NCBI GenBank assembly: GCA_965234335.1
Contig: OZ248432.1
Coordinates: 43,744 to 107,743 of the forward strand
Direction: 5' to 3'
DNA from: Leadbetterella lacustris
GTDB taxonomy: Bacteria; Bacteroidota; Bacteroidia; Cytophagales; Spirosomataceae
Length of the DNA stretch: 64,000 nt
The translations under genes were made by a program, and so were the position numbers. Position 1 is the first letter of the stretch. Each line of letters opens with the position of its first letter. This document shows positions 24,341 through 32,039 of this stretch, in pieces. The notes below the pieces were generated by a model. It did not search any database, had not been told where the DNA came from, and worked only from the letters and a program-made list of their open reading frames with translations.

Positions 24341-25090
24341 CTATTTTTTGTCTAAAAATTGTTTTAAACGTTCGAAATCTTGTTCTGTGTCAATACCGAA
24401 ACCCTCACTAGTAGCTTCTACCATATTAATTTTAAAACCATTAGACAACCACCTGAGCTGTTCAAGTTTTTCATGCGACTCCAATTTCGCCATCGGATAT
24501 TTCCCTAGTTTTTCTAAGATATCAACACGATATGCGTATATTCCTAGGTGTTTGTAAAAGACATTATGCTCAAGCCAATGGTCTATATTTTGGTCGCGAA
24601 TGTGCGGAATAGGAGACCTACTAAAATACAAGGCTTGATTTTTTTCTCCGATTACTACTTTTACAATACTCGGGCTCAACAAATCCTCCATTTTAGCTAT
24701 CGGATAGCAAGCCGAGGCAATTTCTATCCTATCGTCAAGCACACTACACAAACTATCAATGGTATTGGGATCGATAAGAGGCTCATCTCCCTGAATATTA
24801 ACTACATAGTCGAAAGAACCATTACCCCCACAAAGCTTCAATGCCTCGGCACATCTTTCCGTTCCACTTTCGTGATTGGTGCTGGTCATTAATACCTCTC
24901 CATGAAAACCCTCGACATGTTCAAAAATGGCCTCATGGTCGGTTGCAACTACTATTTTGCTCAAACTTTGGGTTTTTTCACACTGCTCATAAACCATTTG
25001 TAGTATAGACTTTCCATGTATTGTTTTAAGCAATTTAGCAGGAAAACGCGATGAAGAATAGCGTGCAGGTATAATTCCTAGAATTTTCAA
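24341..25090 (-). CDS. kdsB: 3-deoxy-manno-octulosonate cytidylyltransferase
   Basis: This enzyme activates Kdo as CMP-Kdo for lipid A and LPS inner-core assembly. The 249-residue length is normal. Visible motifs are IIPARYSSSRFPAKLL (about 5-20), VVATDHEAIF, VNIQGDEPLIDP (about 93-104) and KHLGIYAYR. It shows that the organism makes Kdo-containing LPS. It lies 35 bp upstream of porX on the same strand and could share its transcript. Confidence 0.95.
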   Translation of the reverse strand: MKILGIIPARYSSSRFPAKLLKTIHGKSILQMVYEQCEKTQSLSKIVVATDHEAIFEHVEGFHGEVLMTSTNHESGTERCAEALKLCGGNGSFDYVVNIQGDEPLIDPNTIDSLCSVLDDRIEIASACYPIAKMEDLLSPSIVKVVIGEKNQALYFSRSPIPHIRDQNIDHWLEHNVFYKHLGIYAYRVDILEKLGKYPMAKLESHEKLEQLRWLSNGFKINMVEATSEGFGIDTEQDFERLKQFLDKK

Positions 25091-25179
25091 AGAAATAAAT
25101 ATTTATAAATACAAAACTATAATAAATAAGTGTATTTATTGATGAATAAAAAAAATTATGCACTTAAATCATTAAAGCG

Positions 25180-25187
25180 TATTTTTG
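25180..25187 (+). promoter_or_regulatory. Putative -7 element of the LysM/RlpA gene
   Basis: TATTTTTG matches TAnnTTTG, 21 bp before the ATG at 25209. A TATG at 25157 gives a one-mismatch -33 element at 19-bp spacing. Confidence 0.5.
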
Positions 25188-25208
25188 TAATTCAATTTCC
25201 ATTAGTCC

Positions 25209-26102
25209 ATGATAAAAGGTATTTTCATATTACTGATAACAAGTTTAACAACTTTCGCCTCTGGTAAAGATCCCCAGAAAGATACTTTAAATACTGAGGT
25301 AATTGATAACATTGTTTACATTCTTCACAAAGTTGAGCCCGGGCAAACTTTGTACAGTTTGGTAAACAAATTTAAATGTACCGTGGCCGAGGTCTCCAAT
25401 ATAAATCCAACACTGAAGTCAGATGTGGCCATAAAAATTGGGCAAACACTGAAGTTTCCAATGATAAGAAACGGAAAACATGTGAGTGCGTGGGCTTATC
25501 AAGCTAGTTTAAAGAAAAGCACTCCCGCTAATCCGAATAATACCCTAAAATATCAGAGCAAAACAATACAGCAAATTAAGCAACCTAAAAGCAAATTTCA
25601 TGTTATAAGGGCTGGTGAAACCATTTTTTCTATCTCAAAATTATATGATTTGGATATTTCATATTTGGTTGAAGCTAATAGCATCAGTGACAATAAAATA
25701 AGAATTGGAGATAAGCTATTAATTGATAAAATTGAAATTGAAAAAATAAGCACTGCACTAGAAAAGAAAATGACCCAAACATTAGTCGTTGAACCTACAG
25801 GCATTAAAATGGAGGAAACAGGTGTGGCTGAAGTCATAAACACCTCAAACAGAACGACAAAATACTTGGCCTTGCACCGTACTGCCAAGGTAGGTTCTAA
25901 CATAAAAGTGACCAACGAGGCCACTGGGTTAACTATTACAGCCAAAGTAGTGGCCAATTTGAGTCAAAAAGGACCTGACGAAAACATAATGTTAAAACTC
26001 TCTCCTTACGCTTTTTATAAACTTAGGCCGAGGGATTCTAAGATGAGAGCAACGGTGGAGTATTACCTACCGACTACGAAAAAAACCAAGGCTACAAAGT
26101 AA
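25209..26102 (+). CDS. LysM protein with C-terminal RlpA-like double-psi beta-barrel
   Basis: A 297-residue periplasmic protein: signal peptide (about 1-18), LysM 1 (about 35-79), a linker, LysM 2 (about 133-178, FHVIRAGETIFSISKLYD) and a C-terminal domain (about 215-290) starting LALHRTAKVGSNIKVTN. That last motif is typical of the RlpA double-psi beta-barrel. LysM binds peptidoglycan and RlpA relatives cut or bind denuded glycan. The catalytic Asp/His of RlpA transglycosylases is not obvious, so it may be a binding protein. It begins an operon with TIGR02757 (2-bp gap). Confidence 0.85.
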   Translation: MIKGIFILLITSLTTFASGKDPQKDTLNTEVIDNIVYILHKVEPGQTLYSLVNKFKCTVAEVSNINPTLKSDVAIKIGQTLKFPMIRNGKHVSAWAYQASLKKSTPANPNNTLKYQSKTIQQIKQPKSKFHVIRAGETIFSISKLYDLDISYLVEANSISDNKIRIGDKLLIDKIEIEKISTALEKKMTQTLVVEPTGIKMEETGVAEVINTSNRTTKYLALHRTAKVGSNIKVTNEATGLTITAKVVANLSQKGPDENIMLKLSPYAFYKLRPRDSKMRATVEYYLPTTKKTKATK

Positions 26103-26104
26103 AA

Positions 26105-26890
26105 ATGCTTAGAATGATATCGATCGAGGTCTCTGACCTTTTGAATAGTAAATTCTTGAAATTCAACAATTTAAACTTCATTGAGTCGGACCCAATTTGT
26201 ATTCCACACGGTTTTACAAAAAAACAGGATCAAGAAATTTCCGGTTTTTTTGCTGCCGTATTGGCTTGGGGGCAGCGTAAAACAATTATCAACAAGTGTA
26301 CCGAATTAATGCAGCGAATGGATAATGCTCCCTTTGAGTTTATTCAAGGAGCATGCGACAAAGATTTAAAAACCTTTGAGAACTTCGTACATCGTACATT
26401 CAACTTCATCGACCTAATGTATTTCATTGAATTTTTCAAAGAACATTACCGCAAATATGAGTCATTTGAGGATGCTTTTTTGATTGGCAACAAATCTGAA
26501 AATAACCTCAAAGAAAACCTAAGTAACTTTCGAAATTACTTTTTTTCATTAGAGAATTCGCCCCATAGAACGAAAAAACATATTTCAAGCCCAAATTCCA
26601 ACAGTGCCTGCAAAAGAATAAACATGTACCTCAGATGGATGGTGAGAAAAGATAACTCCGGGGTAGATTTTGGGATTTGGAATCGACTTAAACCAGCTCA
26701 ATTGGTGATACCTTGCGATGTACATGTTGAAAATATTGCAAGAAGATTGTTGCTAACAAACCGGCCTAAGGCCGACTGGAAAATGGCTGAGGAAATTACC
26801 GATTCTCTAATACTTCTGGACCCTTTAGACCCCGCAAAATATGATTTTGCTTTATTTGGAATGGGAATTGAAAAATATTTTGGAACCTAA
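26105..26890 (+). CDS. TIGR02757 family protein
   Basis: A 261-residue cytosolic protein of the Bacteroidota-wide TIGR02757 (DUF2400) family. Diagnostic stretches are DPICIPHGFTKKQDQEISGF, AAVLAWGQRKTI, YLRWMVRKDNSGVDFG and LVIPCDVHVENIARRL. The helical pattern resembles helix-hairpin-helix DNA glycosylases, but no function is established. Starts at 26105 or 26114 (second Met) are both possible. It follows the LysM gene by 2 bp. Confidence 0.88.
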   Translation: MLRMISIEVSDLLNSKFLKFNNLNFIESDPICIPHGFTKKQDQEISGFFAAVLAWGQRKTIINKCTELMQRMDNAPFEFIQGACDKDLKTFENFVHRTFNFIDLMYFIEFFKEHYRKYESFEDAFLIGNKSENNLKENLSNFRNYFFSLENSPHRTKKHISSPNSNSACKRINMYLRWMVRKDNSGVDFGIWNRLKPAQLVIPCDVHVENIARRLLLTNRPKADWKMAEEITDSLILLDPLDPAKYDFALFGMGIEKYFGT

Positions 26891-26939
26891 AAATGATTTT
26901 TTTATATATAAACTTGACTCTTAATAAACCAAAGGAGAC

Positions 26940-26947
26940 TATATTTG
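26940..26947 (+). promoter_or_regulatory. Putative -7 element of the bifunctional nuclease gene
   Basis: TATATTTG matches TAnnTTTG exactly but ends only 4 bp before the GTG start at 26952. If used, transcription would begin at or next to the start codon, giving a leaderless mRNA. The -33 region has only CTTG at a long spacing. Confidence 0.4.
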
Positions 26948-26951
26948 TATC

Positions 26952-27536
26952 GTGGATAAAATAAAACTAGAAATATTAGACCTTTCACCGAGCCAATTGC
27001 AGGCCGGTTCGTTCACCTTGATTCTCACTGAAGCCAACGGAGATCGACGTTTACCTATCATTATCGGCATGTTTGAAGCACAGGCCATAGCGATAGAAAT
27101 GGAGAAAATAACTCCTACTCGACCTTTAACACACGACTTATTTAAGTCATTTTCAAAATCATTTGATTTTTCGGTAGAAGAAATACAAATATCTGACATT
27201 TCTGAAGGAGTTTTTTATTCGAAAATAATTTGTACGGACGGAATACGTCAGAAAAATATCGATGCTCGTCCTTCAGATGCCATAGCTATAGCCTTGCGTT
27301 TTAATGCTTCCATATATACCACTGAAAATGTCTTGAACGAAGCGGGTATCAGTGTAGATGACCTTGGAGGTCAAGAAAAACCAAAATCTGCACCAAAAAA
27401 TATTAAAGTAAAGTCAAGCTCTGATTTAATGTCAATGACTGCCGATGATTTGCAAAAAATGCTCATTGAGGCCATTAGAAACGAAGAATACGAAAAGGCC
27501 GCCAAAATAAGAGACGAAATAGATAAGCGTAATTGA
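26952..27536 (+). CDS. Bifunctional nuclease family protein (DUF151) with UVR motif
   Basis: A 194-residue protein: an N-terminal DUF151/BFN domain (about 1-130, with LPIIIGMFEAQAIAIEME and DARPSDAIAIALR) and a C-terminal UVR helix pair (about 163-194, MLIEAIRNEEYEKAAKIRDEI). A plant BFN has DNase/RNase activity; bacterial roles are unproven. The UVR motif mediates contacts in UvrB/UvrC and clamp-loader-type proteins. The start is GTG at 26952. Confidence 0.9.
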   Translation: MDKIKLEILDLSPSQLQAGSFTLILTEANGDRRLPIIIGMFEAQAIAIEMEKITPTRPLTHDLFKSFSKSFDFSVEEIQISDISEGVFYSKIICTDGIRQKNIDARPSDAIAIALRFNASIYTTENVLNEAGISVDDLGGQEKPKSAPKNIKVKSSSDLMSMTADDLQKMLIEAIRNEEYEKAAKIRDEIDKRN

Positions 27537-27577
27537 TGTGAAAACATAGGTTCTGACGGCTTATAAATTTAACCCAA

Positions 27578-28438
27578 ATGCTAAAAATTTTAAAGAATTT
27601 CTTACCAATACCTGCCAAAAACACCAACATCTTTATTAAGACTTTGTCTTATTTTGATGTGTTTGGTTTGTTTCAAAAAGACCCATTTGGCAACTGGATG
27701 GTATTGAAAAGAATGGTAATTTTTATAGCTGGGTGGCCAACGTACTGGAGAATAGCTATTGCTAATAAGTTAAAAATAGAAGGATTAGAAAACCTCAAAG
27801 ACTTGCCGAATACCAACGTTTTCTTTATTTCAAATCACCAAACATACTTTGCTGACGTCATTACCTTTTACCACATTTTCTGTAATCTCAAATGGGGCTT
27901 TGGGAAGAAATTAATGCCCATATATCTTTTTTCACCAAGAGCTTCCATCTACTACGTTGCAGCCAAAGAAACTATGAAAGCCGGTTTGATTCCCAAACTT
28001 TTTAGCTTGGCTGGAGCTATATTGGTTGATAGAAGTTGGCGTTCAGAAGGAGTAAACGTCAAAAGAGAAATAGATACCTCGGCGGGGAATAATGTTTCTA
28101 AAGGTCTCGGCTCTGGTTGGGTTATAAGTTTTCCGCAAGGAACTACTAGTCCATATGCACCAATAAGAAAAGGAACAGCACATATCATTATGGCCAATAG
28201 ACCAATAGTAGTTCCCGTGGTCATAAACGGTTTCAGACGAGCTTTCAATAAAACAGGATTAAAATATAAAAGAAGAAATACGCTTTTGACGGTGAAGTTC
28301 AAAAAACCAATCTATTTTGACGAAAACCATAGCCTCGACTATATCACTAAGACAGTGGAGGAAATAATCGAACAAAACATGCCCGAGATGATTGCAGAGT
28401 GGAATGCACTTAAAGAATTAGCAAAAAAAGGCGAATAA
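27578..28438 (+). CDS. Lysophospholipid acyltransferase family protein
   Basis: A 286-residue PlsC-like acyltransferase that should transfer a fatty acyl chain to a lysophospholipid or similar acceptor at the inner membrane. Visible blocks are FFISNHQTYFADV (about 83-94), AILVDRSW (about 147-154), FPQGTTS (glycerophosphate-binding block, usually FPEGTRS) and a VPVVINGF strand. Between the catalytic His87 and Asp93 there are five residues rather than the canonical four, and the Glu/Arg of block III are Gln/Thr. It is therefore a divergent member with uncertain substrate. It starts 41 bp after the nuclease gene. Confidence 0.85.
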   Translation: MLKILKNFLPIPAKNTNIFIKTLSYFDVFGLFQKDPFGNWMVLKRMVIFIAGWPTYWRIAIANKLKIEGLENLKDLPNTNVFFISNHQTYFADVITFYHIFCNLKWGFGKKLMPIYLFSPRASIYYVAAKETMKAGLIPKLFSLAGAILVDRSWRSEGVNVKREIDTSAGNNVSKGLGSGWVISFPQGTTSPYAPIRKGTAHIIMANRPIVVPVVINGFRRAFNKTGLKYKRRNTLLTVKFKKPIYFDENHSLDYITKTVEEIIEQNMPEMIAEWNALKELAKKGE

Positions 28439-28494
28439 TTATTTAAAAATACTTAAAATCACTCAGCTTTAAATCTCAAACCTAAATAATTATT

Positions 28495-28502
28495 TATCTT
28501 TG
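28495..28502 (+). promoter_or_regulatory. Putative -7 element of the ftsX operon
   Basis: TATCTTTG matches TAnnTTTG, 23 bp before the ftsX ATG. No good -33 element is seen at standard spacing. Confidence 0.4.
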
Positions 28503-28525
28503 TACTTTAGCTTTTCGCAATAATA

Positions 28526-29404
28526 ATGAGTTTTAACAAAAAATTAGGCAGTTATCCTGGAATACTTATAACTATAAGTCTGACAGTTGCTTTGTTTTTA
28601 ATTGGATTTTGTGGTTGGATAGCCATTTCCTCAAAAGAATTGATAAAATACGTTAAGCAAAACATTGAGGTTCAGGTTTACCTTGATAGAGAGCTTGAAA
28701 AAAGTGAGTTAGACGCTATTTTAAAAAAAATAGAAAGTTTGGGTTTCGCAGAAATAAAAAATGGAAAACCACAAATTACGCTGACTTCAAAAGAACAAGC
28801 TGCAGATATTTTTTACAAAGATACAAAAGAAGATTTTAAAGATGTTTTGGGAGATAATCCCTTTCGAGATGCCTTCAGTGTGAGATTGAAAGTAGAAAAC
28901 ATAACCGAAGAAAAGATAACGCTTATTAAAACTGAAATTGAAAAAATAAAAGGAGTATTTGAAGTTGAATATGCAAAGGATTTTCTGAAAGGTATAATAT
29001 CTAATGTAAACAAAATCTATAAAGTTTTGGCCTTGATAGTGGTAATATTTTTTGTGGCTACCATACTTTTAATTAACAATACCATTAAATTGGCACTGTA
29101 TTCGCAACGTTTTATCATCAGAACAATGAAACTAGTAGGAGCAACAGATTTTTTTATTCAAAAGCCATTCTTGATTAAAGGTTTTGTTCAAGGATTTATT
29201 GCGAGTGTTATAAGCATTGTGTTAATATTTCTAACCAAATATGTTTCAACAAGCCAAATAGATGGCTTAAACTTGATTCAAAACAAAACCGGAATTCTAC
29301 TTTTGTTTATAATTTTACTCATACTAGGTCCAACTATTGGCGTATTGAGTACTTTCCAGTCGATTGTTAGATATCATAAAATGGATTTAGATAAACTATA
29401 TTGA
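28526..29404 (+). CDS. ftsX: Cell-division permease FtsX
   Basis: A 292-residue membrane protein with FtsX topology: one helix near the N-terminus (about 13-34), a periplasmic domain (about 40-165, VQVYLDRELEKSELDAI) and three C-terminal helices (about 170-192, 218-240, 262-284) with the TMKLVGATDFFIQKPF block between. With FtsE it transmits ATP hydrolysis to peptidoglycan hydrolases at division. It heads a tight operon with DUF3098 and uppP. Its partner gene ftsE lies 6.5 kb away. Confidence 0.93.
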   Translation: MSFNKKLGSYPGILITISLTVALFLIGFCGWIAISSKELIKYVKQNIEVQVYLDRELEKSELDAILKKIESLGFAEIKNGKPQITLTSKEQAADIFYKDTKEDFKDVLGDNPFRDAFSVRLKVENITEEKITLIKTEIEKIKGVFEVEYAKDFLKGIISNVNKIYKVLALIVVIFFVATILLINNTIKLALYSQRFIIRTMKLVGATDFFIQKPFLIKGFVQGFIASVISIVLIFLTKYVSTSQIDGLNLIQNKTGILLLFIILLILGPTIGVLSTFQSIVRYHKMDLDKLY

Positions 29405-29408
29405 AATA

Positions 29409-29642
29409 ATGAAAAACACTAAAGATTCTAAAGAAACAGCTGTTAATACAGCTTCAGATTTGCCTTTTAAAAAAGGAAATTATACCGTAATGTTAATTGG
29501 TGTAGCCTTAATAGTGCTAGGCTTCATCATCATGACCTTAGACAAAGAAGAATTCGGATTTGGATTTTTCGGTATTACCTTAGGGCCTATCGTTGCCTTC
29601 ATAGGTTTTATGATAGAATTTTACGCCCTACTTAAAAAATAA
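29409..29642 (+). CDS. DUF3098 family membrane protein
   Basis: A 77-residue protein with two membrane helices (about 27-44 and 54-74) joined by a short acidic loop with KEEFGFGFF. This is the Bacteroidota DUF3098 family, whose gene is almost always between ftsX and uppP as it is here (4-bp gaps on both sides). The function is unknown. The constant company of ftsX and uppP suggests envelope assembly. Confidence 0.9.
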   Translation: MKNTKDSKETAVNTASDLPFKKGNYTVMLIGVALIVLGFIIMTLDKEEFGFGFFGITLGPIVAFIGFMIEFYALLKK

Positions 29643-29645
29643 TAC

Positions 29646-30437
29646 ATGAACGTAATCCAAGCCATCCTTTTGGCTATCATTGAAGGTATTACCGAATATC
29701 TTCCAATAAGCTCTACTGGTCACATGATTATTGGAGCTTCTTTTTTGGGTATTGCAGAACACCCATTTACTAAAATTTTTGAGGTTAACATACAGTTTGG
29801 AGCCATTTTGGCCGTAATCTTTCTCTATTGGAAACGCTTCTTTCAAAATCTAGATTTTTACTACAAACTGTTTGTGGCTTTTGTACCGGCAGCAATTATT
29901 GGGTTTTTACTCAATGATTTCATAGATTCCATTCTCGAAAATGTATGGGTAGTAGCGATAAGTTTATTGATTGGAGGCATTATTCTTATTTATATTGATA
30001 AGTATTTTGAAAATAAAACATATAAAGACGTACCTAATTATATAGACAGTTTTGTTATTGGTTTGTTCCAATGTATAGCCATGATACCAGGAGTTTCACG
30101 TTCTGCATCAACCATTATTGGTGGTATGTTCATGGGCTTAACCAGAAAAGCAGCAGCCGAGATGTCATTCTTTTTGGCAGTACCAACAATGTTTGCCGCA
30201 GCAAGTTACAAATTACTCAAAGGCTACAAAAATGGTGATTTAACATTCGATAATGAACAACTTATGTTGCTAGGAATTGGAAACCTAGTAGCCTTTTTGG
30301 TGTCTATCGTTGCTATTAAATTCTTCATTGGTTATCTGCAAAAGCACGGTTTCAAGATATTTGGCTATTACCGGATAGTACTTGGAATAATTCTGTTGGC
30401 ATTGCTTTTTTCAGGTGTGGATCTAAAAATAGTTTAA
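29646..30437 (+). CDS. uppP: Undecaprenyl-diphosphatase
   Basis: This enzyme recycles undecaprenyl pyrophosphate to the monophosphate carrier used for peptidoglycan and surface glycans. The 263-residue, roughly eight-helix protein has both catalytic motifs: EGITEYLPISSTGH (13-26) and PGVSRSASTIIGG (148-160). Its activity would also serve the polysaccharide locus further right. The stop overlaps the truB ATG (TAATG). Confidence 0.96.
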   Translation: MNVIQAILLAIIEGITEYLPISSTGHMIIGASFLGIAEHPFTKIFEVNIQFGAILAVIFLYWKRFFQNLDFYYKLFVAFVPAAIIGFLLNDFIDSILENVWVVAISLLIGGIILIYIDKYFENKTYKDVPNYIDSFVIGLFQCIAMIPGVSRSASTIIGGMFMGLTRKAAAEMSFFLAVPTMFAAASYKLLKGYKNGDLTFDNEQLMLLGIGNLVAFLVSIVAIKFFIGYLQKHGFKIFGYYRIVLGIILLALLFSGVDLKIV

Positions 30438-31120
30438 TGAATACGCAATATAACGATACCGTACTTTTACTAGATAAACCACTAACTTGGACTTCTTTCG
30501 ATGTAGTTAACAAAGTAAGATATGCCGGAAAATTCAAAAAAGTAGGACACGCAGGTACGCTAGATCCTTTAGCTACTGGTTTGCTTATACTTTGTACTGG
30601 CAAAAAAACCAAAGAGATAGACCAATATCAGGCTCAGGAAAAGGAGTATATTGGTAAGTTTATACTTGGAAAAACCACACCATCTGCCGACTTAGAAACT
30701 GAAGTTGATGCCTTATTTCCTATTGAGCATATAACAAAAGAATTAATGGAGAATGCTAGAAAACAGTTTATTGGTCATATTTCTCAAATCCCACCCTTAT
30801 TTTCAGCCATTAAAGTGAAAGGAAAAAGAGCTTATGAGGCTGCTAGAGAAGGTAAAACCCTTGAGTTAAAGCCTCGAGAAATAGAAATCAAGGAATTTGA
30901 AATTGACTCGCTTAATTTTCCAGAAATATCGTTCAGAGTAATATGCTCCAAAGGTACCTATATTCGGAGTTTAGCACGTGATTTCGGTGTAGCGGTTGAT
31001 TCTGGAGCCTACTTGAGTGAGCTTAGAAGGACTAAAATCGGAGATTTTTCAGTAGAAAATGCTGAATCTGTAGAAAATATGGTGCAAAAAATCAAAGATT
31101 CTAATGAAGATTTACAATAA
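30437..31120 (+). CDS. truB: tRNA pseudouridine-55 synthase
   Basis: This enzyme makes pseudouridine 55 in the T-loop of tRNAs. The 227-residue length is short compared with E. coli TruB because the C-terminal PUA domain is missing, as is usual in Bacteroidota. Visible motifs are DKPLTWTSFDVVN (13-25), GHAGTLDPLATG with catalytic Asp43, and CSKGTYIRSLARDFG (about 176-190). It overlaps the uppP stop by one base and the next gene by 17 bp. Confidence 0.96.
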   Translation: MNTQYNDTVLLLDKPLTWTSFDVVNKVRYAGKFKKVGHAGTLDPLATGLLILCTGKKTKEIDQYQAQEKEYIGKFILGKTTPSADLETEVDALFPIEHITKELMENARKQFIGHISQIPPLFSAIKVKGKRAYEAAREGKTLELKPREIEIKEFEIDSLNFPEISFRVICSKGTYIRSLARDFGVAVDSGAYLSELRRTKIGDFSVENAESVENMVQKIKDSNEDLQ

Positions 31121-32039
31121 GCTTTCGGACTTTGAACCAAAAGGAAATGCCGTAGTAACAACCGGCACTTTTGACGGCATACATGTAGGCCACCAAAAAA
31201 TTATTCAACGCTTAAGAGAAAAAGCAAAAGAAATAAATGGAGAAACAGTTTTGTTGACTTTTTGGCCACACCCTAGGTTGATTATTTCACCAAACGATGA
31301 CAACCTCAAACTATTAACCACCATAGATGAAAAAACAGAAATTCTTGAGAAGTTAGGGATTGATCATTTCGTAGTTTTGCCCTTCACAAGAGAGTTTTCA
31401 GAGCTTAGTTCAGAAAAATATATTGAAGAAATACTACTACAAGGTTTGGGTACTAAAGCCATGGTGATAGGCTATGATCATAGGTTTGGTAAAAACCGCC
31501 AAGGCGGCATAGACTACCTCAGACAGCATTCAGAGAGGTTTAAAATTGAAATAGAGGAAATATCTAGACAAGAACTGGAAAATATAACCATAAGTTCTAC
31601 CAAAATAAGGAATGCCATATTGACAGGTGATGTAAAAACTGCCAACGAACTCCTAGGACGTAATTATCAATTTTCGGGCCCCGTAGTTAAAGGAAGACAA
31701 CTGGGTAGAACTATTGGTTTTCCAACTGCCAACATTCAAGTTCAGAAAAAGTACAAGTTAATACCCAAGAATGGCGTTTATGCCACACAAGTTTTCTTGA
31801 GAAACAAGCAATACAGGGGTATTATGAATATTGGTAACAGACCAACGGTAGAAGGCCTTGGAAGAACACAAGAAGTACATATTTTTGAATTTTCGGATGA
31901 TATTTATGGCGAAACCATAAAAGTGGAAATATTGGAATTTATTAGAGAAGAGACTAAATTTGATAATATTGGAGATTTGATAAAACAAATAGAGCTAGAT
32001 TGTCAATCAGCAAAATCAATTTTTTCGAGAAATGTATAA
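31104..32039 (+). CDS. ribF: Bifunctional riboflavin kinase / FAD synthetase
   Basis: This enzyme converts riboflavin to FMN and then FAD. The 311-residue protein has an N-terminal adenylyltransferase domain with TGTFDGIHVGHQ (20-31), GYDHRFGKNRQGG and ISSTKIRNAI, and a C-terminal riboflavin kinase domain with GRTIGFPTANIQ and GVYAT. The ATG lies 17 bp inside truB, so the two are co-translated. No FMN riboswitch can precede it because the upstream DNA is truB coding sequence. Confidence 0.96.
   Translation: MKIYNKLSDFEPKGNAVVTTGTFDGIHVGHQKIIQRLREKAKEINGETVLLTFWPHPRLIISPNDDNLKLLTTIDEKTEILEKLGIDHFVVLPFTREFSELSSEKYIEEILLQGLGTKAMVIGYDHRFGKNRQGGIDYLRQHSERFKIEIEEISRQELENITISSTKIRNAILTGDVKTANELLGRNYQFSGPVVKGRQLGRTIGFPTANIQVQKKYKLIPKNGVYATQVFLRNKQYRGIMNIGNRPTVEGLGRTQEVHIFEFSDDIYGETIKVEILEFIREETKFDNIGDLIKQIELDCQSAKSIFSRNV

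Noticed and set aside
31000..31103. FMN riboswitch ahead of ribF
   Set aside because: The region is truB coding sequence, the genes overlap by 17 bp, and no riboswitch core is visible.
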